Positions 8,719-16,326 of a stretch of DNA of 27,754 bases are shown here, piece by piece. The DNA comes from Bacteroidetes bacterium UBA1860. GTDB taxonomy: Bacteria; Bacteroidota; Rhodothermia; Balneolales; Balneolaceae. The stretch spans positions 1 through 27,754 of the forward strand of contig DDIC01000067.1 in NCBI GenBank assembly GCA_002338335.1. Reading direction: 5' to 3'. The number at the start of each line of letters is the position of its first letter. The first letter of the stretch is position 1. The notes beneath the pieces were generated by a model. The model was not told the DNA's origin and ran no database searches. It worked only from the letters and a program-made list of their open reading frames with translations. The position numbers and the translations under genes were made by a program.

Positions 8719-8758
8719 TGTGACTTCATTCTAAGCAAGCAGCCTGAGAGAAGTCACA
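8719..8758. terminator. Inverted repeat between convergent genes, possible bidirectional terminator
   Basis: TGTGACTTC (8719-8727) and GAAGTCACA (8750-8758) form a perfect 9-bp inverted repeat with a 22-base loop, between the stop of the gene ending at 8705 and the stop of the convergent small gene at 8765. No long T-run follows on either strand, so the terminator role is inferred from position. Confidence 0.45.
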
Positions 8759-8764
8759 GATGGC

Positions 8765-8857
8765 TTAGTCCTTTTTCTTGTGGCGATTCTTGCGAAGACG
8801 CTTTTTACGCTTGTGCTTCGCAATCTTTGCTCTTTTTCTTTTCTTTCCGCTTGGCAT
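8765..8857 (-). CDS. AURKAIP1/COX24-type (mS38-like) small ribosomal protein, 30 residues
   Basis: A 30-codon frame from ATG 8857 to TAA 8765 on the minus strand, beginning MPSGKKRKRAKIAKHKRKK and ending in RLRKNRHKKKD. About half the residues are Lys or Arg. This matches the very short AURKAIP1/COX24-domain proteins annotated in many Bacteroidota, which resemble the C-terminal segment of mitochondrial ribosomal protein mS38 and are thought to sit in rRNA of the small subunit. The invariant-looking core is KRKKRLRKNRHKKK. It is divergent from dapB with 74 bases between the two starts, which must hold both promoters. Its length makes it easy to miss in routine gene calling. The identification rests on recalled family sequence, but such a match over nearly the full length is unlikely to be chance. 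Confidence 0.88.
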   Translation of the reverse strand: MPSGKKRKRAKIAKHKRKKRLRKNRHKKKD

Positions 8858-8931
8858 CTGTGAAGAATAATTTATTGTTACATCATTTTACTGACAGACT
8901 TTAAAGTTAGCGCTTTATCTTCTTAGTTCAA

Positions 8932-9594
8932 ATGAAAGCTGCACTCATCGGATATGGAAAGACAGGGTCTGAGGTTCAAAAAGCCTTAGGTTTAGATGAG
9001 CATGCCTTGTTTAATACCTCAAGACCTCCAACTTTGGACGCATTAAGCGCCTTTGATGTGGTGGTTGTTTTTGTGCCAGGAGAAGCTTTTTTGGAGATGA
9101 TCCCTATGCTTTTGTCTACGGACCTTAGGGTGGTGTCTGGTGCAACGGGTGTGGAGCTGCCGGATGACCTTGAAGATGAATGTGTTAAAAGAGGGCGCGC
9201 TTGGGTTGTGGCTCAAAACTTTAGTCCTGCCATGCATATGATCCAGGAAGCATTACAGTGGATCGGAGCTCACCCAGACTGGCTCGCTGATGCTACAATG
9301 TCGCTCAAGGAAGTGCACCACAAAGAGAAACGGGACGCCCCAAGTGGGACGGCAAAACGTTGGATAGAGTGGATGGACACGAGAGATATCAGCGTCACGA
9401 GTCAACGGGAAGGGGATGCGCTGGGACTCCATGAACTGAGCATCGAAACACCACTGGAGCGAGTTACGATTCGTCATGAAGCACTCGATCGAGCGCTTTT
9501 TGCTCAAGGGGCGATTCAGGCAGCTGAGTGGTTACTACAGTCTGGAAGGGAGCCTGGACTTTATTCAATGAAGGATGTTGTGGAGGGGTCATAA
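8932..9594 (+). CDS. dapB: 4-hydroxy-tetrahydrodipicolinate reductase
   Basis: 220 residues, shorter than the E. coli enzyme (273) and of the compact type seen in Bacteroidota. It reduces 4-hydroxy-tetrahydrodipicolinate to tetrahydrodipicolinate with NAD(P)H in the lysine/diaminopimelate pathway. Evidence: nucleotide-binding start ALIGYGKTG at 4-12; the catalytic segment EVHHKEKRDAPSGTAKRW at 127-144, where H129 and K133 correspond to the catalytic His and Lys; and a C-terminal RHEALDRALFAQGAIQAAEWL segment followed by GLYSMKDVV, typical of the family end. The usual GTTG turn reads GATG here (70-73). A partial -7-like box (TATCTTCT, 8916-8923) lies so close to the ATG that any leader would be very short. 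The TAA stop overlaps the dapA ATG in TAATG, so the two genes are co-translated. Confidence 0.93.
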   Translation: MKAALIGYGKTGSEVQKALGLDEHALFNTSRPPTLDALSAFDVVVVFVPGEAFLEMIPMLLSTDLRVVSGATGVELPDDLEDECVKRGRAWVVAQNFSPAMHMIQEALQWIGAHPDWLADATMSLKEVHHKEKRDAPSGTAKRWIEWMDTRDISVTSQREGDALGLHELSIETPLERVTIRHEALDRALFAQGAIQAAEWLLQSGREPGLYSMKDVVEGS

Positions 9595-10511
9595 TGGAAC
9601 TTCGAGAGATTTCAACATGGACTGCAATTGTGACCCCCTTTTTTGAGGATGGGTCGGTGGATGTCGCTAGCCTTGAACGGTTGGTCGTTGAACAATCTGC
9701 CGCTGGAAATGGTTTGGTGGTACTTGGTTCTACCGGAGAAGCCCTTGCCTGTGATGAGGACGAAAAATTTGAAATTCTCAAGGCGATTATGTGGATGGAT
9801 CGTGAGGTTCCTGTAGTTGTAGGTGTGGGTGGGTTTCAACTGGAGACGCAACGAGCTTGGATACGGAAGGGAAATGCACTTGGTGTAGATGGATTTATGT
9901 TGGTAACTCCATTGTATGCTAAACCGGGAGCTGCAGGTCAACTTGCATGGTTTGAAGCCTTAATGAATGAAGCTGAAGCCCCATGTATGCTCTATAACAT
10001 CCCTGGACGAGCAGCCACCACACTCCATATCGATGTCGTGAAGGAGTTGGGGACACACCGACAAGCCTGGGCAATTAAAGAAGCAGGTGGATCTTTGGAG
10101 TCCTTCCAAGCTTATCGTGAGGCAGCTGGAGATCACTGGGTTCTGTACAGTGGCGACGATCCATTATTGCCAACATTTGCACCTGAAGGTGCGGTGGGGG
10201 TCGTTTCTGTGGCTGCGAATGTATGGCCAGAATTGACACATCAGTTTACCCAATGGGTGTGTAACGCGACTGTTGAAGAGTTGTCAAGCAATGAGGCTCA
10301 AACGATGATACAACATTGGGGGACACTGACAGAGTCTTTATTTGTGACCAGCAATCCAGTGCCTACAAAGGTTCTATTGGCTACCCAAGGTCGCTTGAGC
10401 TCTGCAACCACTCGCCCACCATTATCCATCAAAGAAAAAGCTTTGGAAACTCTAGATGTTGAAGCGCTTGAGCAATTAGCGACAGGTTTAGCGAACAGCC
10501 TACCCCGATAA
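9594..10511 (+). CDS. dapA: 4-hydroxy-tetrahydrodipicolinate synthase
   Basis: 305 residues. It condenses pyruvate with aspartate semialdehyde, the committed step towards lysine and meso-diaminopimelate. I chose ATG 9594, giving MELREISTWTAIVTPF, although the frame is open from 9528: the extra N-terminal residues match nothing in the family, the chosen ATG lies in TAATG with the dapB stop, and GGAGG at 9582-9586 gives a good ribosome binding site. Key residues: Schiff-base lysine K162 (AIKEAGG), Y134 (LYNIPGRA), and the substrate loop GSTGEA at 45-50, where the first Thr of the usual GTTGE is Ser. FEDGSVD near the N-terminus is also typical. The length matches the family (about 290-300). The product feeds dapB and dapD on either side. 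Confidence 0.95.
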   Translation: MELREISTWTAIVTPFFEDGSVDVASLERLVVEQSAAGNGLVVLGSTGEALACDEDEKFEILKAIMWMDREVPVVVGVGGFQLETQRAWIRKGNALGVDGFMLVTPLYAKPGAAGQLAWFEALMNEAEAPCMLYNIPGRAATTLHIDVVKELGTHRQAWAIKEAGGSLESFQAYREAAGDHWVLYSGDDPLLPTFAPEGAVGVVSVAANVWPELTHQFTQWVCNATVEELSSNEAQTMIQHWGTLTESLFVTSNPVPTKVLLATQGRLSSATTRPPLSIKEKALETLDVEALEQLATGLANSLPR

Positions 10512-10535
10512 TTTATAAACAAGAGTGTGTAAAAT

Positions 10536-11294
10536 ATGAGCGATACCACAGATTGGATGAGCCTATTTGATGAATTGGAGCGTGGAGAAAAACGGGCGGC
10601 AAGTCCTCAAGGAGAGGGATGGGTCGTGCACGAAGAGGTAAAAAAAGGCATTTTGGCTGCATTTAAAGCAGGAAAAAACGCTGAGTACTCAGGGATCTAT
10701 GAGGGATTTGTCGACAAAGATAATTTGCCTCCACGAATGATGGGGGTGTCTGATGGCGTCCGTTTGGTGCCAGGTGGTAGTTCCATTCGGCGGGGCGCCT
10801 ATGTGGCGAAGGGTGTGATTATGATGCCACCGTCTTATATCAATGTAGGAGCGTATGTTGATGAAGGCTCTATGGTGGATTCTCATGTGTTGGTTGGCTC
10901 TTGTGCTCAAGTTGGGAAAAGGGTGCATTTATCTGCGGGTGTGCAATTGGGAGGGGTGCTAGAGCCAATTGGGATGGCGCCTGTCATTATTGAAGATGAT
11001 TGCTTTTTGGGTGCAAACGTCCTGGTTGTGGAAGGGATTCGTGTGCGTCGAGGGGCAGTGCTTGCGCCTGGATTAATCTTGTCCAAAGCTGTTCCGGTCT
11101 TTGACTTGGTGCTAGGAAAACGAATGGCTCCAGGAGCGGATATTCCTGAAAATGCTGTGGTTGTGCCAGGATCACGCCCTGTGTTGGAAGGGTGGGGAGC
11201 CGATCAAGGGTTGTCGATGTCGACACCGCTGCTTGTAAAATATCGTGATGAAGGCAGTGATGCCGCTTTGGCGATGGAGCAGTCACTGCGCTAA
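10536..11294 (+). CDS. dapD: Tetrahydrodipicolinate N-succinyltransferase
   Basis: 252 residues (E. coli 274). It transfers succinyl from succinyl-CoA to tetrahydrodipicolinate, so the organism probably uses the succinylase branch to meso-diaminopimelate. Residues about 75-200 are a left-handed beta helix of hexapeptide repeats, with the family block RRGAYVAKGVIMMPPSYINV followed by GAYVDEGSMVDSHVLVGSCAQ and HLSAGVQLGGVLEP. The N-terminal helical domain is shorter than in E. coli. It lies 24 bases after dapA and ends the dapB-A-D unit. The last codons (QSLR-stop) sit in the first copy of a short tandem repeat that continues downstream. Confidence 0.93.
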   Translation: MSDTTDWMSLFDELERGEKRAASPQGEGWVVHEEVKKGILAAFKAGKNAEYSGIYEGFVDKDNLPPRMMGVSDGVRLVPGGSSIRRGAYVAKGVIMMPPSYINVGAYVDEGSMVDSHVLVGSCAQVGKRVHLSAGVQLGGVLEPIGMAPVIIEDDCFLGANVLVVEGIRVRRGAVLAPGLILSKAVPVFDLVLGKRMAPGADIPENAVVVPGSRPVLEGWGADQGLSMSTPLLVKYRDEGSDAALAMEQSLR

Positions 11295-11330
11295 TGAAAA
11301 GTCTGCGTTAATGCAGTCACTGCGCTAATG
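11279..11330 (+). repeat. 17-bp-period tandem repeat with two palindromic cores over the dapD stop
   Basis: GCAGTCACTGCGCTAATG occurs exactly at 11279-11296 and 11313-11330. Between them a diverged copy (11297-11313, ending CTGCGTTAATG) keeps the 17-base period, so there are three units. The two exact copies each start with the odd palindrome GCAGT-C-ACTGC, 34 bases apart. The first copy encodes the last residues of DapD. It may be a duplication relic or a pair of operator sites upstream of ssb. Confidence 0.7.
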
Positions 11331-11370
11331 TAAACGCCGGGCAAAAAAAATGAAGAGAGGCGTGTAAGGT

Positions 11371-11398
11371 TTTGCTTTCGAAACGCTCTGTTGTTTTG
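11371..11398 (+). promoter_or_regulatory. Weak candidate Bacteroidota-type promoter for ssb
   Basis: TTTGC at 11371-11375 and TTGTTTTG at 11391-11398 resemble the -33 TTTG and -7 TAnnTTTG boxes, but the -7 box lacks its A and the spacing (16 bases after TTTG) is short. ssb starts at 11425, giving a leader of about 20 bases. Confidence 0.3.
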
Positions 11399-11424
11399 TA
11401 AGTTCAATTAAACAAAAAGAGACT

Positions 11425-11892
11425 ATGAGTTCATTAAACAAAGCAATGATTATCGGGCGCTTAGGTGCCGATCCTGAAGTACGATTCACACAATCCAATA
11501 CCGCTGTAGCAACGATGAATGTCGCTACAAATGAGCGTTACAAGGATAGTAGTGGTGAAATGCAAGAGAGAACAGAGTGGCACCGCGTTGTTGCCTGGGG
11601 ACGTTTGGCTGAAATTTGTCAGCAATATGTCAAGAAAGGTTCACTCATTTACTTTGAGGGGCCTATCCAAACCCGTGAGTGGGAAGATAAAGAGGGGCAA
11701 AAACGCTACACTACGGAAGTTAAAGCACTTTCTATGCAAATGCTGGATACTCGCGAAGGGGGAATGGGATCTTCAGGGCCTTCCATGAGTAGTACAACGT
11801 CAGCTCCAGCTAGTGCAAGCAAACCAGTTGCACCGAAAGCCGCAGAAATCGACTCGAGCTTTTCTGATGTCGATGACGACTTACCCTTTTAA
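11425..11892 (+). CDS. ssb: Single-stranded DNA-binding protein
   Basis: 155 residues. Residues 1-105 form the SSB OB-fold: MIIGRLGADPEVRFTQS, TNERYKDSSGEMQERTEWHRVVAWG, YVKKGSLIYFEGPIQTREWEDKEG (quoted here in parts). A Ser/Ala/Pro-rich linker of about 35 residues leads to the acidic tip DVDDDLPF, the tail that docks replication and repair partners. It coats single-stranded DNA in replication, recombination and repair. It begins a plus-strand run with a GldE-like gene, murB, a DUF2779 gene and purB. The ssb-gldE order recurs in Bacteroidota, supporting both the organism guess and the identity of the next gene. Confidence 0.96.
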   Translation: MSSLNKAMIIGRLGADPEVRFTQSNTAVATMNVATNERYKDSSGEMQERTEWHRVVAWGRLAEICQQYVKKGSLIYFEGPIQTREWEDKEGQKRYTTEVKALSMQMLDTREGGMGSSGPSMSSTTSAPASASKPVAPKAAEIDSSFSDVDDDLPF

Positions 11893-11931
11893 TGCGTAGT
11901 CGGCGGGAACCATGAACCAATTTAACCGTAT

Positions 11932-13290
11932 TTGGAAGCGTTAGACGAACCTCCGAGTACCGAGCTCTTTTCGGGCACTCTTCTTTCTCTTCTGTCGATG
12001 ACGGGTGTAGATACTACTACAACCGCTGTGATCGTGCAAATCCTTGCTGTGTTGCTAGGGTTGTATGTTGGGGCCATATATTCAGCTGCTGAGGTGGCCT
12101 TTTTTAAGCTTTATAGCCTACCCAATTTTCAGGAGTATGCGTCTGGGGATACTCAGGATCGTTGGATTCACCGTTTGCTCCATCGTCCAAATCGTTTATT
12201 GGCTACCATCTTGATCGGTAACACCGTCTCTAATGTGGTGGTCTCCATTGTTGCTGCATCGCTGACAGTGCAATTGATCTCTGTGTTTGCACTCCCCAAA
12301 TTGGTCATTTTTGTCGTCGAATTTTTGGTGATTTCATTCTCTATTCTAATTTTGAGTGAAATCGCACCCAAATGGATTGCACTGGAGAATCCACGGAAAG
12401 TTGCTCGCTCCTACGCAGGGTTCATCTATATCCAATATTGGCTATTTCACCCATTTACCCGATTGATGGCCGATAGCGCCATTGCCTTAGAGAAGGTGGT
12501 ACCCAAGAGCACGTCTAAGGTAACCTCAGACGATCTTCGCTTGATGGCGCAAGCGGGCCATGAAGATGGGAGTTTGAAGCAAGACGAGAGGGAGATTATC
12601 GAGAATGTGATTGAATTTGGCACGATTTCGGCAAAAGAGATCATGACATCACGCGTTGATATTGAAGCGATATCCGTGGATGCATCATTGGAAGAGGTGC
12701 TTGATTTGATTCGGCGAAAAGGCTACTCGAGACTCCCTCTTTATGAAAATGATTTAGATACCATTCATGGGATATTATATTCCAAAGATGTGCTTCCGTT
12801 CCTTCATGTCAACCCAGAGGAGACGACCATCCAATGGAAAACGCTTGCGCGGAAGGCCTTGTTCATCCCACCGACCAAAAAATTGGATGAATTATTGACC
12901 GATTTTCAAGCTGAAAAAACCCACATGGCCATTGTTGTGGATGAGTATGGGGGGACGGAAGGATTGATTACGATGGATGATCTCTTGGAAGAAATTGTAG
13001 GAGATATGGCCGACGAGTCGGATGAAGAGGAGGAAAAAAGCTACCGCCCTCATCGTCAGGGTGGTTTTGTGTGTGATGCACGTATGGACCTTGATGAAGT
13101 GGAGGATCTTTTTGGTCTTGAGATTACCTCAGCAGATGATGAATTTGAATCACTAGGGGGACTTATCTATCATCTGACAGAACGGATTCCAAATGTGGGC
13201 GAAAAAGTCACGTATAAAGGGCTAGTCTGTACTGTGCAATCCTTATCCAAAAAGCGAATCGCGAAGGTGTGGGTTCGAGCCATAGGGTAA
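11932..13290 (+). CDS. CNNM/CorC-family membrane protein with CBS domains (GldE-like)
   Basis: 452 residues from TTG 11932; an in-frame stop lies at 11923 and the next ATG (11998) would remove the LDEPPSTELF segment, which resembles the PPS start of GldE proteins, so I prefer TTG. An ATG at 11912 is out of frame. An N-terminal CNNM-type membrane domain (about 30-190, three to four helices, including VGAIYSAAEVAFFKLYS) is followed by two CBS motifs (about 205-325, with GTISAKEIMTSRVDIEAISV and HMAIVVDEYGGTEGLITMDD) and a CorC_HlyC C-terminal domain (about 365-450). Relatives are linked to Mg/Co efflux; GldE is tied to gliding in flavobacteria, but the gene also occurs in non-gliders. murB starts 4 bases downstream. 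Confidence 0.85.
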   Translation: MEALDEPPSTELFSGTLLSLLSMTGVDTTTTAVIVQILAVLLGLYVGAIYSAAEVAFFKLYSLPNFQEYASGDTQDRWIHRLLHRPNRLLATILIGNTVSNVVVSIVAASLTVQLISVFALPKLVIFVVEFLVISFSILILSEIAPKWIALENPRKVARSYAGFIYIQYWLFHPFTRLMADSAIALEKVVPKSTSKVTSDDLRLMAQAGHEDGSLKQDEREIIENVIEFGTISAKEIMTSRVDIEAISVDASLEEVLDLIRRKGYSRLPLYENDLDTIHGILYSKDVLPFLHVNPEETTIQWKTLARKALFIPPTKKLDELLTDFQAEKTHMAIVVDEYGGTEGLITMDDLLEEIVGDMADESDEEEEKSYRPHRQGGFVCDARMDLDEVEDLFGLEITSADDEFESLGGLIYHLTERIPNVGEKVTYKGLVCTVQSLSKKRIAKVWVRAIG

Positions 13291-13294
13291 GCGT

Positions 13295-14377
13295 ATGAAT
13301 CGGCAGACCCAAGCATCCCTTCAAGCTTATCATTCATTTCGGTGTCCATCTATTACGGAGGAGGAGGTATCGATTCGCTCCGAAGATGACCTAATGGAAG
13401 CCTATCGTCTTGGGTTATTTAATGAGCCTTGGATTGTGCTTGGACATGGCACCAATACGTTGTTTTTACCCCGTGTGTCTGAGCGTGTGTTTCTCATGCA
13501 ATTCGAGGGTTTTGAGCATGAGATCTTGAATGATGATCAGATCCATGTTACAGTGGGGGCGGGTGTTGAATGGGATGATCTTGTGGAATGGTCCATTTCG
13601 CAAGGATATGGCGGTATTGAGGCGATGATTCGCATTCCAGGGACATGCGGAGCAGCGCCTGTGCAAAATATTGGTGCCTATGGACAGGAATTGGACCATG
13701 TGCTGCACGGTGTGCGAGCTTTTGACACGCAAAAAGGGGTATTTCATGACTTTACACCCGATGAATGTGGATTTTCATATCGAGATAGCCTATTTAAACG
13801 CCCTGAAGGACGACATTGGATCATCACGTCGATTTCACTGCGACTGCATGGAGCCTCTTACCAAATTCGACCCACCTACCCATCCCTGGTGGCCTCCTTG
13901 AATGAAGCGGGAATTTCCAACCCAACGCTCAAGGATGTTGGCCAACACGTAGCGGCCATCCGTGCATCTAAGTTGCCAAATCCATCTAGCCAACCCAATG
14001 CAGGCTCTTTTTTCAAGAATCCAGTGCTTCGCGGCGATCAGGCCTCCCGGTTTATGGCCCAGTTTCCTGAGGTACCTTGGTTTGAATTGGAGGTTGGGAT
14101 GAGTATCCCCGGTGTAGAAACGGAGGATGATGGCACTCAAGATGCAAGCTCTCACGCAATCAAAGTGCCAGCTGGCTGGCTGATCGAGCATGTAGGACTA
14201 AAAGGTGAATGGAATGGACGTGTAGGAGTGTGGCCCAAACAAGCCCTCGTGCTTTACCATCAAGGCGAAGCTACTGGGGTGGATATTCTAGAGCTAGCAT
14301 CCCGAATCCAAGACAAGGTGCGGCAGACATTTGGAGTGGAATTAGAGCAAGAAGTTCGTGTATATGGCGTGGAATAA
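13295..14377 (+). CDS. murB: UDP-N-acetylenolpyruvoylglucosamine reductase, type I
   Basis: 360 residues. It reduces UDP-GlcNAc-enolpyruvate to UDP-MurNAc with NADPH and FAD, the second committed step of peptidoglycan precursor synthesis. FAD-binding signatures: LGHGTNTLF at 49-57 and the block around IRIPGTCGAAPVQNIGAYGQ (112-131). Active-site residues: R163 in SYRDS, S238 in NAGSFFKNP (proton donor), and E353 in LEQEVRVYG. The layout is the E. coli-like type I enzyme. About residues 262-291 (with PGVETEDDGTQDASSH) look longer and more acidic than the corresponding E. coli loop. The gene starts 4 bases after the GldE-like gene. Confidence 0.94.
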   Translation: MNRQTQASLQAYHSFRCPSITEEEVSIRSEDDLMEAYRLGLFNEPWIVLGHGTNTLFLPRVSERVFLMQFEGFEHEILNDDQIHVTVGAGVEWDDLVEWSISQGYGGIEAMIRIPGTCGAAPVQNIGAYGQELDHVLHGVRAFDTQKGVFHDFTPDECGFSYRDSLFKRPEGRHWIITSISLRLHGASYQIRPTYPSLVASLNEAGISNPTLKDVGQHVAAIRASKLPNPSSQPNAGSFFKNPVLRGDQASRFMAQFPEVPWFELEVGMSIPGVETEDDGTQDASSHAIKVPAGWLIEHVGLKGEWNGRVGVWPKQALVLYHQGEATGVDILELASRIQDKVRQTFGVELEQEVRVYGVE

Positions 14378-14398
14378 TCAGACGGGTAACTGGCGCGC

Positions 14399-16297
14399 AT
14401 GACAGACAAACCAGAGTATGGATCATTGCATGATGGATGGATTGCCGAAGCGTTCAGATGTCCACTCAGGTTACCTTATGCACATCAAGACGCCCATGGA
14501 TCTGATGTGCCCGAATTTGAGCCAAAACGGATTCAAAGGGCGTTTTTGAGTGAGACGTTTTTGCGATCTCAGGGTGTGACTCCTCAATTGGACAGCATAA
14601 CTCCTCAGCAGATCCATCAAGGGACTTTGGGTGGGTGGATGCAGCAGTCGATTCAGTCACCGTTGGGATATACACGATTGCCCCTGCTGTTCCGGTTACA
14701 AGATGAACCATGGGTGATAGCTCAGTTTCAAGGCCGATTGTGGCCCATGGATCAACCGGTCTTGCGTCAAGCGCATCTGTTAAAACAAAAAATGAAGCAG
14801 TACGTCGTCTCCTTGGCCTATCGAGTCACTTGTTTCCAGCGTGCCTACCCTGGGGTTCCGGTGCGTGCAGAATTTATCTTTCCAAGTAGTGGGTATTTTG
14901 CCAAATCAGATGGCTTATTTGATCAGGTAATTTCTTCCCTTGGTGAGGCTCAGGCGGTAGGCAATATGGAGAAAGAGACCGACCCCATGGCATTTCAAGA
15001 AGCTTTTGTACGGGTCTCTGTGGATTCTGCAATCAATGAATCGCAAACGAGTGGCCGTTGGTTCGGTCACTACCTTTCGACGCTGGGCTATCGCTCCGAT
15101 ACATGGGGACAATGGTTGCAGGAGCTTGAGGAAGAGATCATGTCATTACGCACAGGCTTACCCAAGGAGGAGCCATATCCGTTTTTACCTGGGCGACATT
15201 GTGCACAATGCAGATACCGAGATATGGGGCAAAAAAAAGGGTGTTGGGCAGATCATCAGGAGGCGTCTGATTCAATCAGTGACTCATTGAGTCGAATGCA
15301 TATTTTTGAGTTGCCTGGTCATGGTAACGAGACCCTTGTGCAGGATGGGGTGCTTTTTGTGGATCAGTTGGAGAGTGACCCTGCGGCGGATTTGCCCTCA
15401 GCCTTCACAATACCCTGGCGCCGTGAAGAACAGATTCGCCAAGAGACTCAGCATCCAAAGGCGATTCAAGAAGCACTGTTGCATCAAACGTTGGAGCAGC
15501 TTCAAAAGCTACCCCGACCTTTCCATTTTCTCGACTTCGAGGCGGTGGGATTCCCCATACCACAACGTGAGGGGGATCGCATTTATGACCCTGTGTTGTT
15601 TCAGTATTCATGTCACACGTGGGATGGCGATGCATCCACTGATTCCATGTCACTTTCTCACACAGGCTGGCTCGATGAAGAGGGGGTCACCGATCCAGAG
15701 GCTGTTTTAGTGGACCATTTGGTCTCCAATCCAGCTTTGCAGAAGGGTACCATTATCCATTTTTCGCCGTTTGAACCCCAACACCTGCGCAAAATTGCCA
15801 AAAGGTGGCGCAAGGAGGGTCCGCCGAAGGGCTTTGAGCAAGCAAATGACTCACTCCAGGCTTGGATGGCCAAAAAAGGTGGACGGAATTTTGTGGACTG
15901 CCTAACGTTGGTGCGTGATGGCTATCATCACGCTCGAATGCATGGTAAACTAGGATTGAAGCCACTTATAGGGTCGCTATTAACCTCAAAAGAAGCGACT
16001 GAACCCATTACCCGGTTGAGTGAGGAGCAAATGGGGTTTCCAGGTGAGTGGTTGTTGGAGGGTGGCTATGAAAAGAGCCCGGTGTCTGACGGTGAGACCG
16101 CTATGCATACCTACTTGATGATCCGAATGGCCCAAAAATCGGGGTTGAAGGAGGTGTCGCGTGCATCGCTGACACATCCAACGGAATCACATGCCGAGCT
16201 CATTCAACAAATGAAACAGTATTGCGCTTTGGATACCTTTGCGATGTATTTAGCCTTCCACCATTGGTTGAGGGTTGGCGAAATCACGGTATATTAA
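14399..16297 (+). CDS. DUF2779 protein: degenerate RecB/Cas4-like half with Cys cluster plus DEDD-type exonuclease-like half
   Basis: 632 residues. The C-terminal half (about 374-628) matches DUF2779, an RNase H-like exonuclease-type domain: FLDFEAVGFPIP with D379 and E381, LFQYSCHTW at 400-408, HFSPFEP at 454-460, FVDCLTL with D500, LLEGGY at 552-557, and YCALDTFAM with D612. These acids fit a DEDD two-metal nuclease site. The N-terminal half resembles the RecB/Cas4-like module usually fused to DUF2779: C21 in FRCPLRL and a later CAQCRYRDMGQKKGC group (C268, C271, C282) could hold an iron-sulphur cluster. The usual catalytic D and E-x-K of that module are not evident, so this half may be structural. 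Substrate and role are unknown; DNA or RNA processing is inferred. It lies between murB (21-base gap) and purB (29-base gap) in one direction, so co-transcription is likely. Confidence 0.85.
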   Translation: MTDKPEYGSLHDGWIAEAFRCPLRLPYAHQDAHGSDVPEFEPKRIQRAFLSETFLRSQGVTPQLDSITPQQIHQGTLGGWMQQSIQSPLGYTRLPLLFRLQDEPWVIAQFQGRLWPMDQPVLRQAHLLKQKMKQYVVSLAYRVTCFQRAYPGVPVRAEFIFPSSGYFAKSDGLFDQVISSLGEAQAVGNMEKETDPMAFQEAFVRVSVDSAINESQTSGRWFGHYLSTLGYRSDTWGQWLQELEEEIMSLRTGLPKEEPYPFLPGRHCAQCRYRDMGQKKGCWADHQEASDSISDSLSRMHIFELPGHGNETLVQDGVLFVDQLESDPAADLPSAFTIPWRREEQIRQETQHPKAIQEALLHQTLEQLQKLPRPFHFLDFEAVGFPIPQREGDRIYDPVLFQYSCHTWDGDASTDSMSLSHTGWLDEEGVTDPEAVLVDHLVSNPALQKGTIIHFSPFEPQHLRKIAKRWRKEGPPKGFEQANDSLQAWMAKKGGRNFVDCLTLVRDGYHHARMHGKLGLKPLIGSLLTSKEATEPITRLSEEQMGFPGEWLLEGGYEKSPVSDGETAMHTYLMIRMAQKSGLKEVSRASLTHPTESHAELIQQMKQYCALDTFAMYLAFHHWLRVGEITVY

Positions 16298-16326
16298 AGC
16301 ACACTCAAAACCTTGCACGGTAGCCC

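Noticed and set aside
9528..9593. N-terminal extension of dapA from an earlier ATG
   Set aside because: The extra residues overlap dapB, match nothing in the family, and the ATG at 9594 has a good ribosome binding site and fits the family start.
11912..11931. ATG at 11912 as the start of the GldE-like gene
   Set aside because: It is out of frame with the protein, and an in-frame stop lies at 11923.
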